From Hymenobacteraceae bacterium (lineage in GTDB: Bacteria; Bacteroidota; Bacteroidia; Cytophagales; Hymenobacteraceae), in the NCBI GenBank assembly GCA_022701825.1, contig JAKONR010000068.1, positions 1 through 46,184 on the forward strand: a stretch of 46,184 bases of DNA. Direction: 5' to 3'. Numbering within the stretch: the stretch's first letter is position 1; each line of letters starts with the position of its first letter. Both the position numbers and the translations under genes were made by a program. Shown piece by piece: positions 39,996-46,184 of this stretch. Below the pieces are notes generated by a model. It was not told the origin of the DNA and did no database searches. It saw only the letters and a list, made by a program, of their open reading frames with translations.

Positions 39996-40032
39996 AAAAA
40001 GAGCCTTCGGCACCAGGCCGAAGGCTCTTTTT
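39996..40032. terminator. Bidirectional intrinsic terminator
   Basis: AAAAAGAGCCTTCGG (39996-40010) pairs perfectly with 40018-40032 around a 7-base loop, giving U-tracts on both strands. It serves the small plus-strand gene and the convergent minus-strand gene at 40064. Confidence 0.88.
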
Positions 40033-40063
40033 GCTACTTATCCTGGGCAGCCAATTGCCAGTG

Positions 40064-40513
40064 CTACCAAAGTTTCCACCACGGCTTTTGCCCGGCTGCT
40101 ACCGGCCGAGCCGGAGGATTGCCGCTGGTTGCCGGCAAAGGCGGCAGCGACTTAAACACCAAGGGCATTACCGTAAAGAACGAATACACAGAGTCTTCCA
40201 ATCCGTTCTCAAACTGTTTCGCCGTTTTGCTGAACGGAAAAACTTTGTTGTTGGCATCAAAGGCAACGGCGGCCGCTTGAGTTTCCGGGTCTATAGCCCA
40301 GCTGCCCCCGTAACAGGTAATGATGCACTGGCCCAAATAGGCTCCCAGCGAATTGGTAAGGCCATTGGTACCAGTAGGATTCTCCGCTCGGTTTCGCTCA
40401 ATAAAGCCTTCCAAAAGCTTAACCGAAGCTGCGTCGTAGCCCAGGTGAAGCTGGGTCTTGACCAACTCGGCTAGTCGCTCAAATTCCTTCACTAAGTCGG
40501 CCGGTTCAGGCAT
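40064..40513 (-). CDS. Hypothetical protein, last gene of the menB side
   Basis: 149 residues, soluble. MPEPADLVKEFERLAELVKTQLHLGYDAAS forms a helical start, followed by FIERNRAENPTGTNGLTNSL, LGAYLGQCIITCYGGSWAID, KVFPFSKTAKQFENGLEDSV and a Pro-rich tail ending WWKLW. The GAYLGQCI-GG-W segment recalls small domains of unknown function in toxin-immunity or stress proteins, but I cannot name it. It follows menB on the same strand with an 18-base gap and could be co-transcribed. Its base composition is noticeably less GC-rich than most of the window. Confidence 0.68.
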   Translation of the reverse strand: MPEPADLVKEFERLAELVKTQLHLGYDAASVKLLEGFIERNRAENPTGTNGLTNSLGAYLGQCIITCYGGSWAIDPETQAAAVAFDANNKVFPFSKTAKQFENGLEDSVYSFFTVMPLVFKSLPPLPATSGNPPARPVAAGQKPWWKLW

Positions 40514-40531
40514 GGCACTGAGAGGGATAGG

Positions 40532-41356
40532 TTACGGAAACTTCGGAAATTTCGAGAAGTCAGGCTGCCGCTTTTCCAGGAAAGCATTTTTGCCCTCTTT
40601 CGCTTCTTCGGAGAGGTAGTAAAGCAGCGTAGCATTGCCGGCCAGCTCCTGAATACCAGCCTGGCCATCCAGTTCGGCGTTGAAGCTGGATTTCAACATG
40701 CGCAGCGCCAAAGGGCTCTTTTGCAATATTTTGTGGCACCAACCCACGGTCGTTTCCTCCAGTTTATCGAGCGGCACTACCTTGTTAACCAAGCCCATGT
40801 CGAGGGCTTCCTGGGCATCGTACTGGTCGCAGAGAAACCAGATTTCGCGGGCTTTCTTCTGGCCCACGATGCGCGCCAGGTAGGAAGCCCCAAAGCCGCC
40901 GTCGAACGAGCCCACATTAGGGCCGGTTTGGCCGAAGCGGGCGTTGTCGGCCGCCACGGTCAGGTCGCAGACTACGTGCAGCACGTGGCCGCCACCGATG
41001 GCCCAGCCGGCCACCATGGCCACCACGGGCTTGGGGATGCTGCGAATCATCTTTTGCAGGTCGAGCACGTTGAGGCGCGGCACGGTGTCGGCGCCCACGT
41101 AGCCGCCGTGGCCGCGCACGCTCTGGTCGCCGCCCGAGCAGAAGGCGCGCCCGCCTTCGCCGGTGAGGATGATGACGCCGATGTCGGTGCGATTGCGACA
41201 AATGTCCATGGCTTCAATCATTTCCTGCACCGTGAGCGGCGTGAAGGCGTTGTGCACCTGCGGCCGGTTGATGCTGATTTTGGCAATGCCCCCGTGCTGG
41301 GAGAAGAGAATTTCCTGGAACTCCTTAATCGGGGTCCACGCTATGGATTCGGACAT
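40532..41356 (-). CDS. menB: 1,4-dihydroxy-2-naphthoyl-CoA synthase (MenB)
   Basis: 274 residues from ATG 41356 ([20 protein letters not shown]); the track start at 41380 lies beside a repeat and adds 8 residues. The enzyme closes the ring of o-succinylbenzoyl-CoA to form DHNA-CoA. It is a crotonase-fold protein with the MenB signatures [68 protein letters not shown] and [24 protein letters not shown]. It is downstream of menD, with a palindromic repeat in the gap. Confidence 0.95.
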   Translation of the reverse strand: MSESIAWTPIKEFQEILFSQHGGIAKISINRPQVHNAFTPLTVQEMIEAMDICRNRTDIGVIILTGEGGRAFCSGGDQSVRGHGGYVGADTVPRLNVLDLQKMIRSIPKPVVAMVAGWAIGGGHVLHVVCDLTVAADNARFGQTGPNVGSFDGGFGASYLARIVGQKKAREIWFLCDQYDAQEALDMGLVNKVVPLDKLEETTVGWCHKILQKSPLALRMLKSSFNAELDGQAGIQELAGNATLLYYLSEEAKEGKNAFLEKRQPDFSKFPKFP

Positions 41357-41383
41357 AAATGAGGTGTTGAGCTTCTGCATTTT

Positions 41384-41460
41384 TTCTGCGAAAATTCTGC
41401 GTCTTCTGCGGTAAACTACGCATTGTATTCACCGCAGAAGACGCAGAAGTTTTCGCAGAA
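41384..41460. repeat. Palindromic repeat between menD and menB
   Basis: The arms 41384-41412 and 41431-41460 match perfectly apart from one inserted base. They consist of TTCTGCG units (TTCTGCGTCTTCTGCGGT). A further 8-bp pair (GCTTCTGC / GCAGAAGC) lies outside. It is purine-rich on one strand and pyrimidine-rich on the other, unlike the neighbouring genes. Confidence 0.88.
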
Positions 41461-41477
41461 GAAACGCAGAAGCTGAA

Positions 41478-43307
41478 TTAAGAAAAAGCTTGTTTAACGG
41501 CGGTACGGTACTCCTCAAAAAACGCCGCGTTGGTTTTCGAATCGGTGAAGATTTCGAGCACCGCCGCGCCTGCGCTTGCAAAGAAAACCGGCAGCGCGGC
41601 TGCAAGTTCGTCGAACGACGCCACCGGCAAATACCGCAGCTTAAAATCGCGGCACAGGTTTTCGGCCGTGAGTGCCTGCGTAGTTTCAAAAAACTCGTCT
41701 AGCTCGGGCTGTTGGCGCGGCCCGTCGATGAGGCGAAAAATGCCGCCGCCGTGGTTGTTGAAAAGCACCACTCGCAGGTTGGGCGTGGGGTAGTTGTGCC
41801 AGAAGGCGTTGCGGTCGTAGAAAAACGCCACGTCGCCGGTCAGCAGCACTACCGGCCGCGTGGGCTGCGCCAGCGCCGCGCCCACCGCCGTCGAGTTGCA
41901 GCCATCGATGCCGCTGGTGCCGCGGTTGGCAAATACGTCAATTTGGCGGCCTGCGGGCAAGCCCAGGATGTTGGCGTAGCGCACGGCCATGCTGTTGGCC
42001 AGGTGCAGCGCCGCGCCATCGGGCAGCGCCGCCAGCGCCTGCCGCATCGCGACGAACTCGTTGAAGGGCTGGTTTTTGGCGGCGAAGAAGCTGCCCAAGA
42101 ACTGGGCAGCGGTGGCGTCGGCTTGCTGCCAGGTAAGAGTTGGTTCTGTGGGGCCACTAGGAATCGAACCGGCCTCCCCCGTTGCGGAGAAGGGGGGATT
42201 CGAACCTCCTGACCCATTACCGTCATCGGTTTTCAAGACCGCCTTAAGCGTTACATTCCGGTTGTAGTCCTTCGTATCAAAAACCGCCAGCTGCTGAAAG
42301 AACACCGCCGGCTGCACCCGCACGATGCGCGTGAGGCTGCGAAAGGTATCGGCTACCTCGCCGGCCGGCTGCAAGTGCCAGTGCTGCGCGGGTGCCGCCT
42401 CGCGCAGAAACAGTTTCAGCGCCTTCGAAATCAGCGATTGCCCGAAGGTGATAAGCAAGTCGGGCCGTAGGTCGGCTTTTTGCTCTTTCGACAAGCCCGC
42501 CAGAAAAATATCCTGCCGCCGCACGGCCGGCACGTCGCCCAGGTTGGCAATGGTATCGGCCACCACGGGCACCCGCCGCGCCTCCGCAAACTCGTAGAGC
42601 GCGGCCGTGAGGGTCGGGTTTTCGGCCTGCTGGCCGGCCACTACCAGCACGCGGCCCGCCTCGCGCAGCTGCCGCCGGAGGTCCAGAATTTCGGCCGGCG
42701 GCAAAATGGTATTGGAGTGGTCGTCGTGGATAATCTTCACGCCCGCCTCGTAGCCCATTTCCTCGCCTGGCTTGGGGTAGAAGGGCTCGCGCAAGGGTAC
42801 ATTGACTTGCACCGGCCCGGCCGGGAAGGTCTGCGTCAGGTTAATTGCCTCGTTGATAATGCGCTCGCCGTGCCACTTGGCATCGGCGTGCGAGGTGTCG
42901 GCCGGGAAGTCGAACGTACCCTTGGCGTGCGCGCCGTACAAATCGCGCTGCCGGATAGTCTGGCCATCGAGCTGGTCTATCCACTCGGGCGGCCGGTCGG
43001 CGGTGAGCACCAGCAGCGGAATTTGCTGAAAAAAGGCCTCCGCCACGGCCGGCGCGTAGTTGAGGCCCGCCGTGCCGCTGGTGCACACCAGCACCACCGG
43101 CCGCCGCGTGGCCTGCGCGACGCCCAGCCCGATAAACGCCGCCGCCCGCTCATCGGGCACCACGCGCAGCCGGCCCCGGTAGGCCGGGTGCCGCGCAAAG
43201 GCCAGCGTGAGCGGGGCCGACCGCGAGCCCGGCGACAATATCACGTCGGTAATGCCGTGCCGGGCGCAGATTTCGGCGATGTTAAAAACGGCCTGGATGG
43301 ATTTCAT
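41478..43307 (-). CDS. menD: SEPHCHC synthase (MenD) with a tRNA-derived in-frame insertion
   Basis: 609 residues. The thiamine-diphosphate enzyme joins isochorismate and 2-oxoglutarate in the first committed step of menaquinone synthesis. Marks are DVILSPGSRSAPLTLAFARH, VVPDERAAAFIGLGVA with the catalytic Glu, VLVCTSGTAGLNYAPAVAEA, the C-terminal ThDP/Mg motif VVLLTGDVAFFYDRNAFWHN and VLFNNHGGGIFRLI. Residues ~354-390 (KAVLKTDDGNGSGGSNPPFS and on) are an insertion made of tRNA 3' sequence in the linker before the C-terminal domain. The frame is intact, so the enzyme is probably made with an extra loop. The gene is flanked by palindromes on both sides. Start MKSIQAVFNIAEICARHG is standard for the family. 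Confidence 0.94.
   Translation of the reverse strand: MKSIQAVFNIAEICARHGITDVILSPGSRSAPLTLAFARHPAYRGRLRVVPDERAAAFIGLGVAQATRRPVVLVCTSGTAGLNYAPAVAEAFFQQIPLLVLTADRPPEWIDQLDGQTIRQRDLYGAHAKGTFDFPADTSHADAKWHGERIINEAINLTQTFPAGPVQVNVPLREPFYPKPGEEMGYEAGVKIIHDDHSNTILPPAEILDLRRQLREAGRVLVVAGQQAENPTLTAALYEFAEARRVPVVADTIANLGDVPAVRRQDIFLAGLSKEQKADLRPDLLITFGQSLISKALKLFLREAAPAQHWHLQPAGEVADTFRSLTRIVRVQPAVFFQQLAVFDTKDYNRNVTLKAVLKTDDGNGSGGSNPPFSATGEAGSIPSGPTEPTLTWQQADATAAQFLGSFFAAKNQPFNEFVAMRQALAALPDGAALHLANSMAVRYANILGLPAGRQIDVFANRGTSGIDGCNSTAVGAALAQPTRPVVLLTGDVAFFYDRNAFWHNYPTPNLRVVLFNNHGGGIFRLIDGPRQQPELDEFFETTQALTAENLCRDFKLRYLPVASFDELAAALPVFFASAGAAVLEIFTDSKTNAAFFEEYRTAVKQAFS
42138..42248 (-). repeat. tRNA-derived 111-bp in-frame insertion in menD
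   Basis: Read on the coding strand, 42243-42182 gives an anticodon stem-loop (GCGGTCTTGAAAACCG, anticodon TGA), a long variable region, a T-arm GGTTCGAATCC and an acceptor end CTCCGCA, as in the 3' part of tRNA-Ser. No 5' half is present. Right after it, 42181-42142 has a second T-arm-like GGTTCGATTCC and a GGCCCCAC end, resembling another tRNA 3' end. The sequence TAAG occurs at both edges (42134-42137 and 42245-42248), 111 bases apart. It is not a functional tRNA. Confidence 0.75.
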
Positions 43308-43346
43308 GTAATGGTTATCAAGTGATAATTACTCGTCGCTCGTAAG

Positions 43347-43452
43347 ACCCCACCCCCGACCCCTCCCCTCCGGGAGAGGGGAGCCGACCGCAAGCTGACA
43401 TACTCAGTCGTCAGGCTCCCCTCTCCCGGAGGGGAGGGGTCGGGGGTGGGGT
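43347..43452. repeat. Palindromic repeat with perfect 37-bp C-rich arms between menF and menD
   Basis: Arms 43347-43383 and 43416-43452 are perfectly complementary, with a 32-base loop. The motif ACCCCACCCCCGACCCCTCC is a repeat type I recognise from many GC-rich bacteria. It ends 3 bases before the menF stop, so the hairpin lies between two genes of the same pathway. Confidence 0.92.
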
Positions 43453-43454
43453 GA

Positions 43455-44690
43455 CTACGTCAGCACCGCGCCTATCGTCCGCATTTTATACTCCGTTTCC
43501 TCCCATTCGCGCTTCGGGTCCGAGTCCACCGTCAGCCCCGTGCCGGCGTAAAGAATAGCCTCGTGCGCGCGCAGCTGCAAGCAGCGCAGATTCACGAAGA
43601 GCCGCGACACGCCGGGCGCGGCCACGTTTACCGGCCCCAGAAAGCCGCTGTAATAGGCCCGGTCGTAGCCCTCGTGGCGGGCCAGAAACTCCAGCGCCGC
43701 CGTGCGTGGCATCCCGCCCACGGCCGAGGTCGGGTGCAGCAGCCGCAGCATATCGGTACCTAGGGAGGCGGGCGCGGGTACGTTTTTGAGGTCCACTTCG
43801 AAATCAGTGCGCAGGTGCAGCAGCTCGCCGGCCACGGTGGTGCGCGGGCCGGTTTCCTGGTATTCGCGCAGGCGCAATTGCTTGAAACAGTTCACGATGT
43901 AGCGCGATACCAGTGCCTGCTCCTCAATCTCCTTTTGCCGCCAGATGGCCTCCTGCGGGCGCAAACCCGGCAGCAGCGGCTGCGTGCCCGCCAGCGCCAT
44001 CGTATGAAAATGGCCATCGGCCGTGACCTCGGCCAGCACCTCAGGAGTAGCGCCCAGCCAGGTGCCCACGCCCGGCACGCTCACCAGCGACACAAAGGCG
44101 CGCTCATACGTTTGGCAAAGCTTCTCAAACGCCGCCAGCGGGTCGAAGCCCGGCGGCAGCGGGCGGCAGGCGGCCCGCGAGCTCACCACCTTGCCCACCG
44201 TGCGCGCCTCAATGGCCGCCACCCCGCGCGCTACCAGCGCCGTGTATTCGGCCTGGGTGGCGGTGTGGGGCGCGGGCTGCGGGCTGTAGTGCCACGCCAG
44301 CTCGGGCGGCGTGGGCAGCGCCAGCCACGCCGTGATATTGGGCGCCATGTCGCGGGCGGCGGGCGAGAGGCGCACCGCGTCGGGCTGGTCGGCCTCAAAC
44401 TGCACATCGGCGGGTAGAAACAGCGCCGGGTTGTGGTCGGAGTCGCGGAACGGAAAAAACGCGAATCCGGCCGGCGCCCGGTCGTCGAGCGCGGGCGGCA
44501 GGCCGGTATAAGCGGCTTCGAGCGAGCGGGCTACGAGCAGGCGCGGCGCGGCAGCACCCGGCTCGCGCCAGATGGCCAGCGGCCGGCCCGTGCGCAGCGC
44601 CCCCGCCGCCAGGTGGCGCAGCCGGGCCGCGCTACCGAGGCCGGCCGCGCTGGCTGGCCAAAAAAGCTGCTTGGGTTCTGCGCCGCGCAT
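43455..44690 (-). CDS. menF: Isochorismate synthase (MenF)
   Basis: 411 residues. It converts chorismate to isochorismate, feeding MenD. Chorismate-binding-family motifs in order: FVSLVSVPGVGTWLGATPEVL, MALAGTQPLLPG, KEIEEQALVSRYIV, a LLHPTSAVGGMPRTAALEFL block, and the C-terminal YYSGFLGPVN and LYAGTGLTVDSDPKREWEET. The N-terminal ~130 residues are divergent, as is usual for the family. Its ATG shares one base with the stop codon of the thioesterase gene (TAATG), so the two are translationally coupled. A strong palindrome follows before menD. Confidence 0.93.
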   Translation of the reverse strand: MRGAEPKQLFWPASAAGLGSAARLRHLAAGALRTGRPLAIWREPGAAAPRLLVARSLEAAYTGLPPALDDRAPAGFAFFPFRDSDHNPALFLPADVQFEADQPDAVRLSPAARDMAPNITAWLALPTPPELAWHYSPQPAPHTATQAEYTALVARGVAAIEARTVGKVVSSRAACRPLPPGFDPLAAFEKLCQTYERAFVSLVSVPGVGTWLGATPEVLAEVTADGHFHTMALAGTQPLLPGLRPQEAIWRQKEIEEQALVSRYIVNCFKQLRLREYQETGPRTTVAGELLHLRTDFEVDLKNVPAPASLGTDMLRLLHPTSAVGGMPRTAALEFLARHEGYDRAYYSGFLGPVNVAAPGVSRLFVNLRCLQLRAHEAILYAGTGLTVDSDPKREWEETEYKMRTIGAVLT

Positions 44691-45124
44691 TAAGCTTGGT
44701 TTTGGCCCGCGGCCGGCACGTCAATCACCGCCATCGTGATGCGGCTGATGCAGACCAGCGCGCCCGTTTCTTCGTGCGTAATGCGGATTTCCCACACCTG
44801 CGTGCTACGCCCAATGTGCAGCGCCGTGGCCCGGCCGCGCACCCAGCCCTCGCGCACGCCCTTGATGTGGTTGGCGTTGATTTCCAGCCCCACGCAGGCC
44901 TGGCGCGTGACATCAATGCGGGTAGCCGCGCCGATGCTGCCCAGGGTTTCGGCCAGGGCCACCGAGGCGCCGCCGTGCAGCAGGCCCATCGGCTGGTGCG
45001 TGCGGCCATCCACGGGCATGCGGCCCTCTAGGTAGTCGTCCGTGATGTCGGTGAGCTCAATGCCCAGCGAATCGGCCAGGGTGGGGCGGTGCGAAGCCCA
45101 GATTTTTACGTCGTCGAGGGTCAT
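44690..45124 (-). CDS. Hotdog-fold thioesterase, probable DHNA-CoA hydrolase (MenI role)
   Basis: From ATG 45124 (MTLDDVKIWASHRPTLADSLGIELTDITDD) the protein has 144 residues, normal for the PaaI/YdiI group. The catalytic region is PMGLLHGGASVALAETLGSIGAA, with the Glu on the long helix. Then VGLEINANHIKGVREGWVRG and the IRITHEETGALVCISRITMAVI strands follow. Coupled translation with menF strongly suggests that it releases DHNA from DHNA-CoA in menaquinone synthesis; other acyl-CoA substrates are possible. The track extension to 45193 is translated repeat. Confidence 0.85.
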   Translation of the reverse strand: MTLDDVKIWASHRPTLADSLGIELTDITDDYLEGRMPVDGRTHQPMGLLHGGASVALAETLGSIGAATRIDVTRQACVGLEINANHIKGVREGWVRGRATALHIGRSTQVWEIRITHEETGALVCISRITMAVIDVPAAGQNQA

Positions 45125-45154
45125 GGGAAGGATGGGGAAAGGGCTAGAGGAAAC

Positions 45155-45282
45155 TTCCGTCATGCTGAGCGCAGCGCAGCGGAGTCGAAGCATCTCGCTG
45201 GCAGAACTAACTATTGTCGGTAGAGTTTACTGCACCACGCGAGATGCTTCGACTCCGCTGCGCTGCGCTCAGCATGACGGAA
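45155..45282. repeat. Palindromic repeat, family B, copy 3, perfect 44-bp arms
   Basis: Arms 45155-45198 and 45239-45282 are perfectly complementary around a 40-base loop and contain GTCATGCTGAGCGCAGCGCA and GTCGAAGCATCTCGC. It lies between the divergent thioesterase and phosphatase genes, so any hairpin would be in their 5' leaders or promoter region. Confidence 0.92.
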
Positions 45283-45307
45283 TTAAATTTATTAGCTGCT
45301 GAGTACC

Positions 45308-45976
45308 ATGCACGCGGCGCTACGCACTAATTTCACCGCGAAACTACTCTATTTATCCGTGCCCGTTCAGCAGCTCTACCTCCTCCGCCACGGCCAGACC
45401 GATTTCAACGTGCAAGGCATCGTGCAGGGCAGCGGCGTCGACTCCGACCTCAACGAGCGCGGCCGCTGGCAGGCCGAGCGCTTCTGGCAGGCTTATAAGG
45501 ACATGCCGTTTGCCCGCGTCTACACCTCGCGGCTCAAACGCACGTACCAGTCGGTACGCAAGTTTATCGACCTAGGCCTGCCGCACGAGGCGCACGCCGC
45601 CCTCAACGAGATAAGCTGGGGTACCCGCGAGGGCACCCGCATTACGCCCCAGGAAGACGCTGAGTACAAGCATGTATTAGACGAGTGGCTGGCCGGCAAC
45701 GACCGCGCCCACCTGCCCGGCGGCGAAAGCCCGGCCGACGTGGCCGCCCGCCAGCGCCCATTCATTGAGCTGCTGAAAAGCCGGCCCGACGATGAAACCG
45801 TACTGGTTTGCATGCACGGCCGGGCCATGCGCGTGCTGCTGTGCCAGCTGCTGGGCTACCCGCTCAGCTGCATGGATGAGTTTGAGCACCAGAACCTTTG
45901 CTTGTATAAGCTACATTATACGGGCTCGCGCTTCACCATCCGCAATTTCCTCGACGTAAGCCATTTGGCTGAGTAG
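45308..45976 (+). CDS. Histidine phosphatase family protein (phosphoglycerate-mutase-like)
   Basis: 222 residues from ATG 45308. A GTG at 45359 (VPVQQLYLLRHGQTDFN) would match the usual family start better and removes 17 residues. The phosphohistidine motif is LYLLRHGQTDFNVQGIVQG, followed by DLNERGRWQAERF, VYTSRLKRTYQSVRKF, a Glu in NEISWGTREG, and the second His in VLVCMHGRAMRVLLCQLLGYP. The enzyme removes phosphate from small metabolites or sugar phosphates; the substrate is not predictable. It is transcribed toward the pyruvate dehydrogenase E2 gene but with its own 3' gap of ~93 bases. Confidence 0.88.
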   Translation: MHAALRTNFTAKLLYLSVPVQQLYLLRHGQTDFNVQGIVQGSGVDSDLNERGRWQAERFWQAYKDMPFARVYTSRLKRTYQSVRKFIDLGLPHEAHAALNEISWGTREGTRITPQEDAEYKHVLDEWLAGNDRAHLPGGESPADVAARQRPFIELLKSRPDDETVLVCMHGRAMRVLLCQLLGYPLSCMDEFEHQNLCLYKLHYTGSRFTIRNFLDVSHLAE

Positions 45977-46010
45977 CTGTTCCTGTTCCCACCCGCCATT
46001 CGCGGCCCCG

Positions 46011-46042
46011 ATTGTTTACCCGACTTTTCGCGGCTAATTTTG
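46011..46042 (+). promoter_or_regulatory. Promoter of the pyruvate dehydrogenase E2 gene
   Basis: ATTG, exactly 20 bases, then TAATTTTG, which fits TAnnTTTG perfectly. It ends 27 bases before the ATG at 46070. Confidence 0.7.
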
Positions 46043-46069
46043 GCCCCCAATCCCAACCCCGCAATTCCG

Positions 46070-46184
46070 ATGGCCGAAATTATAAAAATGCCGAAAATGA
46101 GCGACACGATGACCGAAGGGACCATCGCGGCCTGGCTCAAAAAAGTAGGCGACAAAGTGAAATCGGGCGACATCCTGGCCGAAG
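46070..46184 (+). CDS. Dihydrolipoamide acetyltransferase E2 of pyruvate dehydrogenase (5' part only)
   Basis: 38 codons are visible before the window ends: MAEIIKMPKMSDTMTEGTIA followed by AWLKKVGDKVKSGDILAE. This is the start of a lipoyl domain of the E2 subunit of pyruvate dehydrogenase, with the TMTEGTI and GD-V--GD patterns. The lipoyl-Lys and the catalytic domain are outside the window. The antisense track ORF 45916-46173 is a shadow. Confidence 0.9.
   Translation, partial: MAEIIKMPKMSDTMTEGTIAAWLKKVGDKVKSGDILAE

Noticed and set aside
42182-42243. A functional tRNA-Ser gene
   Set aside because: Only the anticodon stem-loop, variable arm, T-arm and 3' acceptor strand are present. There is no D-arm or 5' acceptor strand, so no cloverleaf can form.
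41989-42267. Plus-strand ORF containing GGFEPPDPLPSSVFKT
   Set aside because: This peptide is the well-known false translation of a reversed tRNA-Ser sequence. It led me to the insertion in menD but is not a protein.
45125-45193. N-terminal extension of the thioesterase
   Set aside because: Encoded partly by a palindromic repeat; the family length fits the ATG at 45124.

Overview
The window is very GC-rich and densely coded. Several features point to a Bacteroidetes/Cytophagales genome of the Hymenobacter type (inference; no 16S rRNA is present). Genes start without clear Shine-Dalgarno sites and often follow pyrimidine-rich leaders. Several promoters match the Bacteroidetes pattern TTTG-N20-TAnnTTTG. 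There is a TonB-dependent receptor, LytS/LytTR pairs, a lamin-tail secreted protein, TlpA-like thioredoxins and a menaquinone pathway.

Layout. 1-4049 (-) is a giant secreted lamin-tail/Ig-like protein that runs off the left edge. 4434-9226 holds a small cytosolic protein, a YfcC-type carrier, a small unknown gene and an MMPL/RND exporter. 9389-18609 is the most intriguing block: a UbiA prenyltransferase overlapping a rifampin-phosphotransferase-like dikinase, then a GNAT protein, converging on a three-gene minus-strand run of an AMP-forming ligase, a BtaA/DUF3419 aminocarboxypropyl transferase and a choline-kinase-like phosphotransferase. Together they look like an undescribed lipid or small-molecule pathway. 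19128-22870 is a PAS-only protein divergent from a TonB-dependent receptor. 23179-30195 has small proteins and two LytS/LytTR two-component pairs around an esterase; the second pair sits downstream of an ABA4-like and another membrane protein. 31738-34654 is a tandem pair of TlpA-like proteins, followed by two outer-membrane-type proteins. 36533-45124 (-) carries menE, a membrane protein, a GH13 lipoprotein, an unknown gene, menB, menD, menF and a hotdog thioesterase that probably hydrolyses DHNA-CoA. The right end has a histidine phosphatase and the start of the pyruvate dehydrogenase E2 gene with a strong promoter.

The second theme is palindromic repeats. At least a dozen hairpin elements in several families lie between genes, with arms of up to 67 bp. 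Some supply the stop codons of their neighbours. Three insertions lie in frame inside conserved genes: an AT-rich palindrome in the RND exporter, a palindrome in the dikinase, and a segment made of two tRNA 3' parts (one clearly tRNA-Ser, anticodon TGA) in menD. The menD segment is 111 bp between TAAG copies, so precise removal would restore the reading frame.

No intact tRNA, rRNA, CRISPR array, transposase or phage gene was seen.
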